A DNA stretch of 64,000 bases from Coriobacteriia bacterium (GCA_013336165.1 JAAXUF010000002.1:124001-188000); one strand, 5' to 3'. Numbered from the stretch's first letter, positions 51,731-59,396 are shown. Notes: generated from the letters alone by a model not told the origin. A program made the numbers and translations.

Positions 51731-52897
51731 TTACTTCGTGTAGCTGTTGCCGAGCAGCTCCTTTGCTTGGGAGTCCGTCAAGTCGACGTGATAGAACAAG
51801 CTGTAGAACTCCTTGGTCACACTGACCATGTCGACCTTGTACGCGTTGGGATAAAGCGTGTTCGCCAACCACTGAACGCCGAGGAACCTGTTGACCGCAG
51901 GCGGGCGGTCGCACCACGAGAACGGCACGTTCGGCATCGTGTAGACGAGACCGTTCTTCACGGCGCTGATCGTTGCCCAGTCCCGGTTCGTGCGGATGAG
52001 TTCGTCCGCACCACCCCGCAAGACGTCGTCCCAAGCGATGATTACTTGTGGGTTCCACGCTAGCACCTGCTCAAGTGACACCTCGGACATGCCTTTGGAG
52101 GCACCAACCGCAACGCCGACCGCTGCGTTCTTTGCGCCAGCAAGCTTGAATGCTACGGCATGCTGAGAGGCCTCGGGCTCGGTCTGCAAGCCCTTGGGGC
52201 CCTCGGCATAATAGACGCTCACGCGCTTGTCTTGGGGGACCGTTTCAACAGCCTTCTGCACAGCATCCAGCGTGTTCTCGCAGTAGCTGGCGAGCTTCTC
52301 GGCTTCTTTTTCCTTTCCGAGAATCGTGCCGAGTTTCCGGTACGCGTTCGATATCTTGTCCATCGAGCCGTCTATGCAGACGACGGGAATTCCCGTTTGT
52401 TTCTGGAGGTCGTCCGCGGTACTGATGTCGCTCGCCGTCAGGGCCACCGACGAAATGTTGAAGATGACCTGAATCCCCTCCGCGACGATCGCCTCAGGGT
52501 TGAGCTTGCCACCCGAGGCGAGCGAGCCAAGGTTCTTGAGATCGGCGGTGCCTTTCGGCAGGTACTTCAGTTCGGCCGCCGAGAAATCCATCGTGGTTCC
52601 GCCTGAGAGTTCAGGTGCTAGCGTGAAGCAGAATATCTGAGCCACGGGGCTCGTGAAATAGATCTTTTTCAGCTTGCCGACCTCCGGGACGGTCACCGTC
52701 CGTCCGGCGTCATCGGTGATAGTACGATCGGCCATGGCATCGACCGTGGCGGCAGTGGTATCGGTCTTCACGGCAGCGGTGCTTTTGGAGCCAGTGCAGC
52801 CAAACAGCGAGCCCGTCGGCACAGCGAGCGCGAACACCAGCGCCAACACAGCTAACCGTCCGAGGCCTCTGGCCCCTCCTCTTGAACCTGATCTCAT
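51731..52897 (-). CDS. FecB-type ABC substrate-binding lipoprotein (copy 1)
   Basis: The 388-residue lipoprotein has a lipobox LFGC and the same fold as its neighbour: RTITDDAGRTVTVP, KKIYFTSPVAQIFC and LEQVLAWNPQVIIAWDD. The two proteins agree along their whole length, including VYYAEGPKGLQTEPE and the end (KELLGNSYTK versus KELLGNSYPPYRA). Both bind the same class of ligand or split two oxidation states or metals. The ATG at 52897 follows GGAGAGAAAGGG. It lies downstream of the ATPase gene. Confidence 0.88.
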   Translation of the reverse strand: MRSGSRGGARGLGRLAVLALVFALAVPTGSLFGCTGSKSTAAVKTDTTAATVDAMADRTITDDAGRTVTVPEVGKLKKIYFTSPVAQIFCFTLAPELSGGTTMDFSAAELKYLPKGTADLKNLGSLASGGKLNPEAIVAEGIQVIFNISSVALTASDISTADDLQKQTGIPVVCIDGSMDKISNAYRKLGTILGKEKEAEKLASYCENTLDAVQKAVETVPQDKRVSVYYAEGPKGLQTEPEASQHAVAFKLAGAKNAAVGVAVGASKGMSEVSLEQVLAWNPQVIIAWDDVLRGGADELIRTNRDWATISAVKNGLVYTMPNVPFSWCDRPPAVNRFLGVQWLANTLYPNAYKVDMVSVTKEFYSLFYHVDLTDSQAKELLGNSYTK

Positions 52898-52995
52898 CGT
52901 CGTTTCCGTCCCTTTCTCTCCCTGAACATTTCCGGATCTTCGTTGCTTCGCCTGATGCTCGATCCTCCAGACCTCCTTACTCCTCGCGTTCTCAC

Positions 52996-53772
52996 CTACA
53001 TCAACGGGACGCACACCCGTACCGATCTCCCCTGCGCACGACTGACTTCAGCAACGAGCACGCTGGTCCCGTAGATCGCCTGCATACACTCGTTGTCGAT
53101 CACGTCGGCGGGCGTACCGTCGTGCGTGATGACGCCGTCCTGGACGACGATCACCCGGTCCGCGCACAGCAGCGCGTGGTCGGGATCGTGCGTGACCATG
53201 AGCACTCCCATGCCTGCATCGGCAAGCTTGCGCATCTGCGCCATGACGATGTGCTGGTTTCCGAAATCCAAGCTCGCAGTGGGCTCGTCCATCACGAGCA
53301 GATCGGGCTTCTGTGCGAGAGCACGAGCGATGATGACGAGCTGGCGCTGCCCACCGGAGAGCTGCGTGTACGTACGACTCGCTAGGTGCTCGATCGAAAG
53401 GCGGCGCAGAGCGCAGACCGCAATCGCTTTGTCCTCCTCGGACACCACCGCAAGGCGGTTGATGTAGGGAGTTCTCCCCATGATCACGACGTCGGCGACT
53501 GTGAACGGGAATGGAGGCGTGTGTGCCTGCGGGATGTAGGCCACGCGCCGGGCGAGTTCGCGTTCGCGCATCCGCAACACACTGTCGCCATCCATCTTGA
53601 TGCTGCCCGAGAACGGCTTGGCGAAGCCGAGTACGTTCTTGAGGATCGTCGTCTTGCCGCACCCATTCGCGCCGAGCATGCACACGAACTCCCCGCGCCC
53701 TACCGAGAAGGTTGCGTCGTGGATGACCTCGTGCTTGTCGTACCCGGCGCAGAGATTGCGGACTTGGAGCAT
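52996..53772 (-). CDS. FecE/FepC-type ABC ATPase
   Basis: The 258-residue ATPase has Walker A GANGCGKTT, signature LSGGQRQ, Walker B LLVMDEPTASLD and switch histidine in MVTHDPDH. The IPQAHTPPFPFTVADVVIMGRTPYI stretch marks the iron-chelate/cobalamin uptake subfamily. The ATG at 53772 shares one base with the stop of the permease gene (TGATG). A GTG at 53781 would add three residues. Confidence 0.9.
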   Translation of the reverse strand: MLQVRNLCAGYDKHEVIHDATFSVGRGEFVCMLGANGCGKTTILKNVLGFAKPFSGSIKMDGDSVLRMRERELARRVAYIPQAHTPPFPFTVADVVIMGRTPYINRLAVVSEEDKAIAVCALRRLSIEHLASRTYTQLSGGQRQLVIIARALAQKPDLLVMDEPTASLDFGNQHIVMAQMRKLADAGMGVLMVTHDPDHALLCADRVIVVQDGVITHDGTPADVIDNECMQAIYGTSVLVAEVSRAQGRSVRVCVPLM

Positions 53773-54947
53773 CAGTTCCACCCCCGAACGTTGTGGCGGA
53801 AGATCACGACGAAGAACGGCACCCCGAAGATCGCCGTGAGAATGCCGATGGGAACCTCGACAGAGGACGCCAGACGAGCGATGTCGTCGACCAGCAGCAG
53901 GTAACTCGAGCCAAGCAGCACCGAGACCGGCAGGAGCACGCGGTAGTTGGGGCCGACAAGCGCCCGGCCGAGATGCGGGATCACAAGCCCGATCCAGCCG
54001 ATGACCCCCGCGACCGCCACTGCGGTCGAGACGACCAGCGTCGAAGCGAAGATGACGATCAGGCGCGTCAGGCGCGTGTTTACGCCCATGCTACGCGCCT
54101 CTTCCTCCCCGAACGACAACACATTCAGCCGCCATCGTTGCGTCATGAGAAGCACGAAGCCGAGAAGCATGGGCACGAGGATGGTGAGGAAGTCCCGCTG
54201 GTCGATCGACGCGAAGCTGCCCATCAGCCAGAACGTGATTGTCGGCAGCTTGTCGTTGGCGTCGGCGAGGTACTTCACGAGCGATGTGCCCGCCTGGAAC
54301 AGCGTCGATACCAAGATGCCGCCGAGAACGAGTCCGAGGATGGGGTCGTACTTCACCAGCCGGTTCATCCCCACCGCGAGTGCCACCGCGAGCATGCCGC
54401 CCGTGAAGGCGAAAAGCTGAATCATCGCCGTCGGCATGTTGAGCAGGAGAGCGAGGCACGCCCCGAGACTCGCTCCCGCAGATGCGCCGAGAATGTCGGG
54501 CGAGACGAGCGGATTCTTGAACATCCCTTGGTAGGACGCCCCCGCAACCGACAGGGCGCCCCCAACAATCATGGCAACAAGAACTCTGGGAAGCCTGATG
54601 TTGAAGATCACGGTCTGGATCTGCTGGTTGGTGATCGATGCCGGATCGGCGAAGTGCCACCAGATGTTCTGAATGAGCTGCCATGGCGTCACGGGATATC
54701 TCCCGACCGAGAACGACCCGACGAACATCACCACCATAAGGACGGCCAGCAACAGTTGTGTCCTCTTCGAAATCTTGCGCCCAAATGCAGCGTTCACTGA
54801 AGCAGCCGCGACGACGCCCTCGGCCTCAACGACAGCCGCGTCTTCCGGCGTGAGAGGAATGCCGGCGGGGCGTCGCACGCCGCACTGCGGCACCTTCTCC
54901 TGGTGCGGATCGACGTCGCTCGCTCGTGTCTGATTCGAGTCCCTCAC
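53772..54947 (-). CDS. FecCD/BtuC-type ABC permease
   Basis: The 391-residue permease has a hydrophilic N-terminal extension of about 55 residues, then about ten membrane helices of the FecCD fold. Family marks are RLPRVLVAMIVGGALSVAGASYQGMFKNPLVSPDILGASAGA and WIGLVIPHLGR. The conserved GASxGA loop contacts the ATPase. The GTG at 54947 overlaps the stop of the DUF364 gene (GTGA). It is followed by the ATPase and the two binding proteins. Confidence 0.9.
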   Translation of the reverse strand: MRDSNQTRASDVDPHQEKVPQCGVRRPAGIPLTPEDAAVVEAEGVVAAASVNAAFGRKISKRTQLLLAVLMVVMFVGSFSVGRYPVTPWQLIQNIWWHFADPASITNQQIQTVIFNIRLPRVLVAMIVGGALSVAGASYQGMFKNPLVSPDILGASAGASLGACLALLLNMPTAMIQLFAFTGGMLAVALAVGMNRLVKYDPILGLVLGGILVSTLFQAGTSLVKYLADANDKLPTITFWLMGSFASIDQRDFLTILVPMLLGFVLLMTQRWRLNVLSFGEEEARSMGVNTRLTRLIVIFASTLVVSTAVAVAGVIGWIGLVIPHLGRALVGPNYRVLLPVSVLLGSSYLLLVDDIARLASSVEVPIGILTAIFGVPFFVVIFRHNVRGWN

Positions 54948-55777
54948 CGTCCCTGACGCTCCAACTGCATCATCTGCACGCCGTCGTTGAACAACATGTG
55001 AGCGCCCTGTTCGATCAAGCGGCGGACCCGGGCCTTGTCCACAACGACCGAGCCTGCCGCGACGTCCACGCCATAGTCGAAGAGCACCGGTGACGGCACG
55101 ACGCTGGGACCCACTAGGATGCACGTGGCGCGTCGCGAGAGTTCGAGCAGCCGGACGATCGTCTTGTTGGTCATCGCCGTCCCCGTGATGAAGACAAAGT
55201 CCTGTCTAGGAAGGAGGAACTCACAGGCAGAGTCCGGCAAGTCGGACGTGGAAGCGGGCGAACGCTCGAGGACGGTGAGTTCGCAGAGGTCGGCAAGGTC
55301 CCCGACGGCCGGGAAATGACCGATGACGGCCACACGCCGGCCGCGAATCTGCTCGCGGTACGCTCTGAAGGCATCGTCTCGGCGACCGACGTCTCTCTCG
55401 GCGGACAGCCGGACGCCGAGGACGGCAAGCCTCTCAGGCGAGCTGTGCCACGCGTTGAGCGCCGCGATCCCCACCGATGCCTCGCGGAAGTTCCACGACT
55501 TCGCGTACGCTGCAAGCTCGTGCAGTTGAAGTCCATCCGCCTGCTCGGCAAGGGAGTAGGCGCCGGGCCCGCCTTTGACCGCAAGCGACACTCCCATGCC
55601 GCACTCAGCGTCGACGTATGCCCACCTGCTGCCGAGACACCAGTGCTCGATCCGGATGCCTCTCGGGATGCCAGCGATAAGGTGGTCGTAGAGCGCCCAC
55701 GGCTCCCGAGTAGCACCGGGGCACTCTGCGACCGTTCCCCCCACGGAGAGGCAGGCCGGCGCGGCATCGGCCCCCAT
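54944..55777 (-). CDS. DUF4213/DUF364 protein, putative metal chelation (copy 2)
   Basis: The 277-residue protein is a paralogue of the DUF364 protein at 37977-38798. The shared features are SVGIAALNAWH, RVAVIGHFPAV, FITGTAMTNKTIVRLL and VGPSVVPSPVLFDYGVDV. It should bind a metal or chelate in the cytosol. The ATG at 55777 shares a base with the FmdE gene stop (TGATG), and its stop overlaps the permease start, so it is firmly inside the uptake operon. Confidence 0.83.
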   Translation of the reverse strand: MGADAAPACLSVGGTVAECPGATREPWALYDHLIAGIPRGIRIEHWCLGSRWAYVDAECGMGVSLAVKGGPGAYSLAEQADGLQLHELAAYAKSWNFREASVGIAALNAWHSSPERLAVLGVRLSAERDVGRRDDAFRAYREQIRGRRVAVIGHFPAVGDLADLCELTVLERSPASTSDLPDSACEFLLPRQDFVFITGTAMTNKTIVRLLELSRRATCILVGPSVVPSPVLFDYGVDVAAGSVVVDKARVRRLIEQGAHMLFNDGVQMMQLERQGR

Positions 55778-56352
55778 CAGCCGACTTCGCACTTCGCGGC
55801 GCTCTTGCGGTAGTAGAGAGGCAGTCCGGCGCATGCCTTGCACAGCACGAGTCCGTCACGAACCAGATGGCGATTGTCGAGGACGTGCTCGCCACACGTG
55901 TCGCACGTCACGTGCGCTTTGGGCCTGCCCGGCAAGTCGTACTCGTCGATGTTGACGACCACATCTTCCACCGAGAAGAACTCGTCGTCCGCAAAGCGCG
56001 AGAAGAACTCGACCGTGTCTTCATTCGGACCGGGCTTTGCCTGCCCAATCGAACAGACACGAACGGCGGAGTCGGTATTGATGTCGTAGAACGTCGCCGC
56101 CATCTTCCCATAGTCAAACCACTTGAGCCGCCGGCGTCCGATGTTGCACTTCGCCACCGAGCAGACGGCGTCGGCAAGACACCGGTCGGCCTCGACGAAA
56201 GCGATCAGATCGCGATACGTTTCGGGCTCGTCGATCCCAAAATGCGCGAGCCCTATCCGTGCGATGCGCGTGCCCAGCACCTGCCCCGCGCACAGGTGAC
56301 CGTGATAGGCGACGGCCATGGCCAGATCCTCATCGAACGTTCTCTTCAGCAC
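55777..56352 (-). CDS. FmdE-family protein with zinc-ribbon tail (copy 2)
   Basis: The 191-residue protein is a paralogue of the one at 37429-37980. It has the signature YHGHLCAGQVLGTRIA, the core FVEADRCLADAVCSVAKCNIGRRRLKW and a C-terminal two-CxxC zinc ribbon (CDTCGE and CKACAG). The GTG at 56352 follows GAGAGG, seven bases upstream. It stands between the P-loop NTPase gene and the DUF364 gene. A role as metal sensor or chaperone is inferred from its pairing with uptake genes. Confidence 0.83.
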   Translation of the reverse strand: MLKRTFDEDLAMAVAYHGHLCAGQVLGTRIARIGLAHFGIDEPETYRDLIAFVEADRCLADAVCSVAKCNIGRRRLKWFDYGKMAATFYDINTDSAVRVCSIGQAKPGPNEDTVEFFSRFADDEFFSVEDVVVNIDEYDLPGRPKAHVTCDTCGEHVLDNRHLVRDGLVLCKACAGLPLYYRKSAAKCEVG

Positions 56353-56383
56353 TTGTGGACCTCTCTTCTTTGTCGGACGCTTC

Positions 56384-56974
56384 TCAGACGCCTGTCCTGC
56401 TTCTCGGCTCGCCTGTCTCGGCACAAACTTGGATGACTTCCGCACTTGGCCAGCGCGTGGTCGCGATCTCGAGAAGACTCGGCCGCACGACGACGAAGGC
56501 AGTGCGATACACACCGGAATCGATGACGGAAAGCGCCGACTGCCACCCCACGCCGCTGAGGAGTTCGAGCGGCCCGATCTCGTCGACAATGAGATATTCC
56601 GAGGCGCGGAGCAGATCGAAGTGGCGCTCGACGCGCTGCATCAGTTGAGAGTCGAAGTTCCACGCGAGCCGAAAAGTTGAGGGGTCGCTGGGGATGCTGA
56701 GATCGCGGCGCTCGGCCAGCCGCAGACGCGTACCGTCCTCTTCCCCGCCGAGGAACGCGACGTCGATTCCGGTCTTCCGGCCATTCTCGAAGACCGGCGG
56801 GCAGACAACTCCGTGGAATTCCACGCCGGTGAGTTGTGCCTGCGCGAGGAGGGCAAGACACCATGAGGTCTTACCACAGCCGGATGGGCCGCTCACGATA
56901 TTGAGCCGAGAAGCGCCCGAGGACGTCAAAACGTCCGTCGGGAGACCTCCCGACGGACGCCAAAATTCCGCCAC
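56384..56974 (-). CDS. P-loop NTPase of THEP1 type
   Basis: The 196-residue NTPase has Walker A GPSGCGKTS and Walker B YLIVDEIGPLEL, the pattern of the THEP1/DUF2478 group of nucleotide-triphosphatases, some of which lie near molybdenum genes. It is the first gene after RNA element C. The GTG at 56974 lies nine bases after GGAAAGGAG, but the first 16 codons run through a perfect terminator hairpin (56928-56959), so the true start may be the TTG at 56929, at the end of the T-run. The protein may use energy to load metal or chelate onto FmdE or DUF364. Confidence 0.75.
   Translation of the reverse strand: MAEFWRPSGGLPTDVLTSSGASRLNIVSGPSGCGKTSWCLALLAQAQLTGVEFHGVVCPPVFENGRKTGIDVAFLGGEEDGTRLRLAERRDLSIPSDPSTFRLAWNFDSQLMQRVERHFDLLRASEYLIVDEIGPLELLSGVGWQSALSVIDSGVYRTAFVVVRPSLLEIATTRWPSAEVIQVCAETGEPRSRTGV
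56928..56959 (-). terminator. Intrinsic terminator of RNA element C
   Basis: CGTCCGTCGGGAG (56947-56959 on the minus strand) pairs perfectly with its 13-base complement at 56932-56944, with a two-base loop, followed by TTTT at 56931-56928. It lies inside the start of the NTPase frame and 25 bases beyond element C, so it is the natural expression platform of the riboswitch. Confidence 0.8.
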
Positions 56975-56983
56975 GGGCGTTGT

Positions 56984-57113
56984 CTCCTTTCCAAGTTAAA
57001 CCTCGTATGTGCCGAGGTTTCGGGTGGTCGAAGCGTTTCCACTTCGGCCATTGCCCTTGCGGGCGGGGCTTGGCTCCCATTGGCTCACGCCGGCAGGTAA
57101 CCAAGCTCGGAGG
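56984..57113 (-). ncRNA. RNA element C, candidate Moco-family riboswitch
   Basis: Minus strand: CCTCCGAG, stem GCTTGG/CCAAGC, CCTGCC.., hairpin GCCC-GCAA-GGGC, CGAAG-TGGAAACG-CTTCG, ACCACCC, hairpin AAACCTCG/CGAGGTTT, then AACTTGGAAAGGAG. Copies C and D are the most alike. It controls the NTPase-FmdE-DUF364-ABC-ExbB/DUF2149-surface protein operon of about 16 kb. No ORF lies in 57114-57229. Confidence 0.75.
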
Positions 57114-57229
57114 TATGCGATTACGGACACTCTAGGCTTAACTCCGGAAGAATAGCAAGACCGATGACCGCAATTCGCTGGAGTTGTTCAACAGGCGGCC
57201 GTGCGCGCGTACGGCAATCGTCCGCTGGA

Positions 57230-58120
57230 CTAGCAGTCGGTCGCCAAGTCGCTGCGAAATCCGCCAAGCCACTCGCTGTTCGGGCGGCACAACAGCCGAG
57301 CATGTTGATAGGCCCAGTCCGGATATATGATCGTTGTGGCTCGATACCAATCCCCTTGACGTGCAAGGGTCAGCACGAGATCCGGGCGGTTCGGGTCTCG
57401 CAGATACAAGGGAAGGAGAAGCTGGATCGCGTTCCCGTGGAACTGGGGAACTGCCACCCTGTGGTTTCTCAGTGCTAGCCGAATGCTGTGCTTCATCGCA
57501 CCTTCCAGCGCGTTTCTGGTGGCTAAGGGAACAGCGATATCTGCTTCTTCCGCATTCTCGCTGTCCGAATCCTCCGACTCCTCGACGTCTTCTTCACTGT
57601 CCGGTTCCAGGGGCACGCCGTTGGAGCCGAGGTTGCCACCCAACTCGACGGGGAACCGATTCAGGTTCTCACAGATGATGTGATCGAAATTCACTTGCAC
57701 GTGAAGATATGGGTTGAAGACCGTCTCTGCCGGATCCTCCCAGTATGTCGGCAGACGTGGTACTTCCATGAACTCGGTCAGACGCCGGTCGCTCGATGTG
57801 ATCCATTTGGTCAGGAACCACTTCCTGTTGGTCGAGCACAGCGGTTGGCTCGGGTCAAAGCGGTCGGATACTTGAAAGAGACCGAAAACCTCCTCTTGGT
57901 TGGGTGTGAGCAATCCCGTGTTGAAGCAGGAGAACTCCTCGCTCTCGCATATCTTGTGTTGCTCGCAAACCCGCTCGAATGTGTGGCGAATATAGGCTTC
58001 GAGGACCGGGAGCGGAGACACATCCGGAACCGACCTGTAGGTCCATCGCTCGGGTTCGGCCAATCTCGCCAAGGACTGCAGCCGATTTTCCCACGCGCTC
58101 ACAAACGCGTAATCATTCAT
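57230..58120 (-). CDS. DUF3825-domain protein
   Basis: The 296-residue protein matches the DUF3825 pattern: AFVSAWENRLQSLARLAEPERW, then CFNTGLLTPNQEEVFGLF and VNFDHIICENLNRFPVEL, with LLPLYLRDPNRPDLVL near the end. An acidic insertion (EEDVEESEDSDSENAEEAD) lies near residue 185. The DUF has no known activity. The ATG at 58120 overlaps the stop of a 33-codon leader frame (ATGAATGA) that follows RNA element D. No other gene shares its operon, so a molybdenum-linked regulator or scavenger function is only inferred. Confidence 0.75.
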   Translation of the reverse strand: MNDYAFVSAWENRLQSLARLAEPERWTYRSVPDVSPLPVLEAYIRHTFERVCEQHKICESEEFSCFNTGLLTPNQEEVFGLFQVSDRFDPSQPLCSTNRKWFLTKWITSSDRRLTEFMEVPRLPTYWEDPAETVFNPYLHVQVNFDHIICENLNRFPVELGGNLGSNGVPLEPDSEEDVEESEDSDSENAEEADIAVPLATRNALEGAMKHSIRLALRNHRVAVPQFHGNAIQLLLPLYLRDPNRPDLVLTLARQGDWYRATTIIYPDWAYQHARLLCRPNSEWLGGFRSDLATDC

Positions 58121-58214
58121 TCGCATTTGGATCTTCCACCCCATTTTGCCAACGTGCCCGGAAACGTGAAAAGCCCGCCGGGAGACTCCCAGTGGGCGCT
58201 AAGGTCGCCGCCAC
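58113..58214 (-). CDS. 33-residue leader frame coupled to the DUF3825 gene
   Basis: A GTG at 58214 lies nine bases after the GGAAAGGAG of RNA element D and opens 33 codons (starting MAATLAPTGSLP) to a TGA at 58113-58115. The DUF3825 ATG at 58120 overlaps the end of the frame by eight bases, so translation of the leader should feed the next gene. The frame passes through the element's terminator hairpin (58169-58197). Confidence 0.5.
   Translation of the reverse strand: MAATLAPTGSLPAGFSRFRARWQNGVEDPNANE
58169..58197 (-). terminator. Intrinsic terminator of RNA element D
   Basis: GCCCACTGGGAG pairs with CTCCCGGCGGGC (two mismatches) and is followed by TTTT at 58172-58169 on the minus strand. 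It lies at the same distance from element D as the terminator of element C and inside the leader frame. Confidence 0.7.
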
Positions 58215-58223
58215 AGGCACTGT

Positions 58224-58354
58224 CTCCTTTCCAAGTTCCACCCCGGCTAACCGAGGAAGCGGGTGGTCGAAGCGTTTCCGCTTTGGCCATCGCCCTTGCG
58301 GGCTGGGCTTGGTTCCCACGTGCGAGCACACGGCAGGGAGCCAAGCTCGGAGAG
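58224..58354 (-). ncRNA. RNA element D, candidate Moco-family riboswitch
   Basis: Minus strand: CTCTCCGAG, stem GCTTGG/CCAAGC, hairpin GCCC-GCAA-GGGC, CAAAG-CGGAAACG-CTTCG, ACCACCC pairing with GGGGTGG, then AACTTGGAAAGGAG. It shares long identical stretches with element C. It precedes the leader frame and DUF3825 gene. The gap from 58355 to 58556 holds only the inverted repeat near 58504. Confidence 0.75.
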
Positions 58355-58503
58355 TATGTTGTTGGGCACACTGTACAGCCTCTTCGCAAGATGGCAATAG
58401 CGCCTTGTCAGATCTCCTGTGTTGATTCCGTGTCGGATCATGGCCGTCGACGAGCCCGCGATGATGACGAGCTGGCGCACTCTGATCGACACCCCCTTTC
58501 TCG

Positions 58504-58525
58504 GGTATACCAGTAGTTGGTAACC
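58504..58525. promoter_or_regulatory. Inverted repeat upstream of rubrerythrin
   Basis: GGTATACCA (58504-58512) and TGGTAACC (58518-58525) form an imperfect inverted repeat with a 5-base spacer, 31 bases before the rubrerythrin start. TATACC resembles a -10 box. It may bind an oxidative-stress repressor. Confidence 0.4.
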
Positions 58526-58556
58526 TGATGAGGACATCGTGCGAAAGGGGCACCCA

Positions 58557-59132
58557 ATGGCAAGCATCAAAGGCACCGAGACCGAGAAGAACCTCCTGAA
58601 GTCGTTCGCCGGCGAATCGCAGGCGCGCAACCGCTACACGTACTTTGCGAGCGTCGCACGTGATGAGGGGTTTCAGCAGATTATGGCGATCTTCCAGGAG
58701 ACCGCCGAAAATGAGAAGGAGCACGCGAAGGTCTTCTTCAAGTACCTTGAGGGCGGCGACACTGAGATCACGGCCAGCTACCCGGCCGGTCGCATCGGCA
58801 CGACGGCCGAGAACCTCCTGGCCGCTGCCGAAGGCGAGCTCATGGAATGGGGCACGCTCTATCCCGAATTCGCTCGCATCGCCGATGAAGAGGGCTTCGC
58901 CGACATCGCTACTTCATTTCGTGAGATCGGCGAGGTCGAAGAGCACCACGAGGCGCGCTATCGCAAGCTCCTCGAAAACGTGAACGGTCACGTGGTCTTC
59001 AAACGCGACGGCGAGGTCTACTGGAAGTGCCGCAACTGCGGTTACGTCCACAAGGGCGCGGAGGCGCCGGCCGAATGTCCGGCGTGCAAGCACCCGCAGG
59101 CGTACTACGAACTCCTCTGCGAGAACTACTAG
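58557..59132 (+). CDS. Rubrerythrin
   Basis: The 191-residue peroxidase has an N-terminal four-helix di-iron domain, with glutamates in FAGESQARNRY, AENEKEHAK and EVEEHHEAR, and a C-terminal rubredoxin domain with CRNCGY and CPACKHPQ. It reduces hydrogen peroxide in anaerobes. GAAAGGGG precedes the ATG at 58557. A terminator follows the gene directly. Confidence 0.93.
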   Translation: MASIKGTETEKNLLKSFAGESQARNRYTYFASVARDEGFQQIMAIFQETAENEKEHAKVFFKYLEGGDTEITASYPAGRIGTTAENLLAAAEGELMEWGTLYPEFARIADEEGFADIATSFREIGEVEEHHEARYRKLLENVNGHVVFKRDGEVYWKCRNCGYVHKGAEAPAECPACKHPQAYYELLCENY

Positions 59133-59144
59133 GATTCCATTATT

Positions 59145-59188
59145 AAGCCGAGGACCCAGTCGTATCGTGCGATTGGGGTCCTCGGCTT
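59145..59188 (+). terminator. Terminator of the rubrerythrin gene
   Basis: AAGCCGAGGACCC (59145-59157) pairs with GGGTCCTCGGCTT (59176-59188), 13 bp, followed by TGATTT. It lies 13 bases after the stop codon. Confidence 0.8.
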
Positions 59189-59218
59189 TGATTTGGATCA
59201 TTTCTTCCCTGAAATGCA

Positions 59219-59250
59219 TAAGCGCCCCACCTGAACATGTGAGGCGCTTA
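59219..59250. terminator. Bidirectional terminator hairpin
   Basis: TAAGCGCC (59219-59226) pairs with GGCGCTTA (59243-59250), with CAC/GTG extending the stem. It separates rubrerythrin from the small membrane protein gene, which converges on it. Confidence 0.6.
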
Positions 59251-59297
59251 CCAGGAAAGCCGACGCCGGGGGATGGCCGACGCCGGCTGCAAGGGGA

Positions 59298-59396
59298 CTA
59301 GAGAATATTGAGCAGTACTGCGAGCGCCATAACTACGCCAACAATTGCCAGCGTACGGCCGTAGAAGACGCCGCCTTCACTCAGACTGTCATGCAT
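59298..59396 (-). CDS. 32-residue single-span membrane protein
   Basis: A small gene with GGAGG seven bases before an ATG at 59396. The 32-residue product (MHDSLSEGGVFYGRT, then a helix LAIVGVVMALAVLLNIL) has a short acidic N-terminus and one membrane helix that reaches the C-terminus. It is divergent from the LysR gene, a place often held by its target. Two near-identical CCGGCGTCGGC stretches and a hairpin lie between its stop and the terminator at 59219. I do not recognise the family. Confidence 0.6.
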   Translation of the reverse strand: MHDSLSEGGVFYGRTLAIVGVVMALAVLLNIL

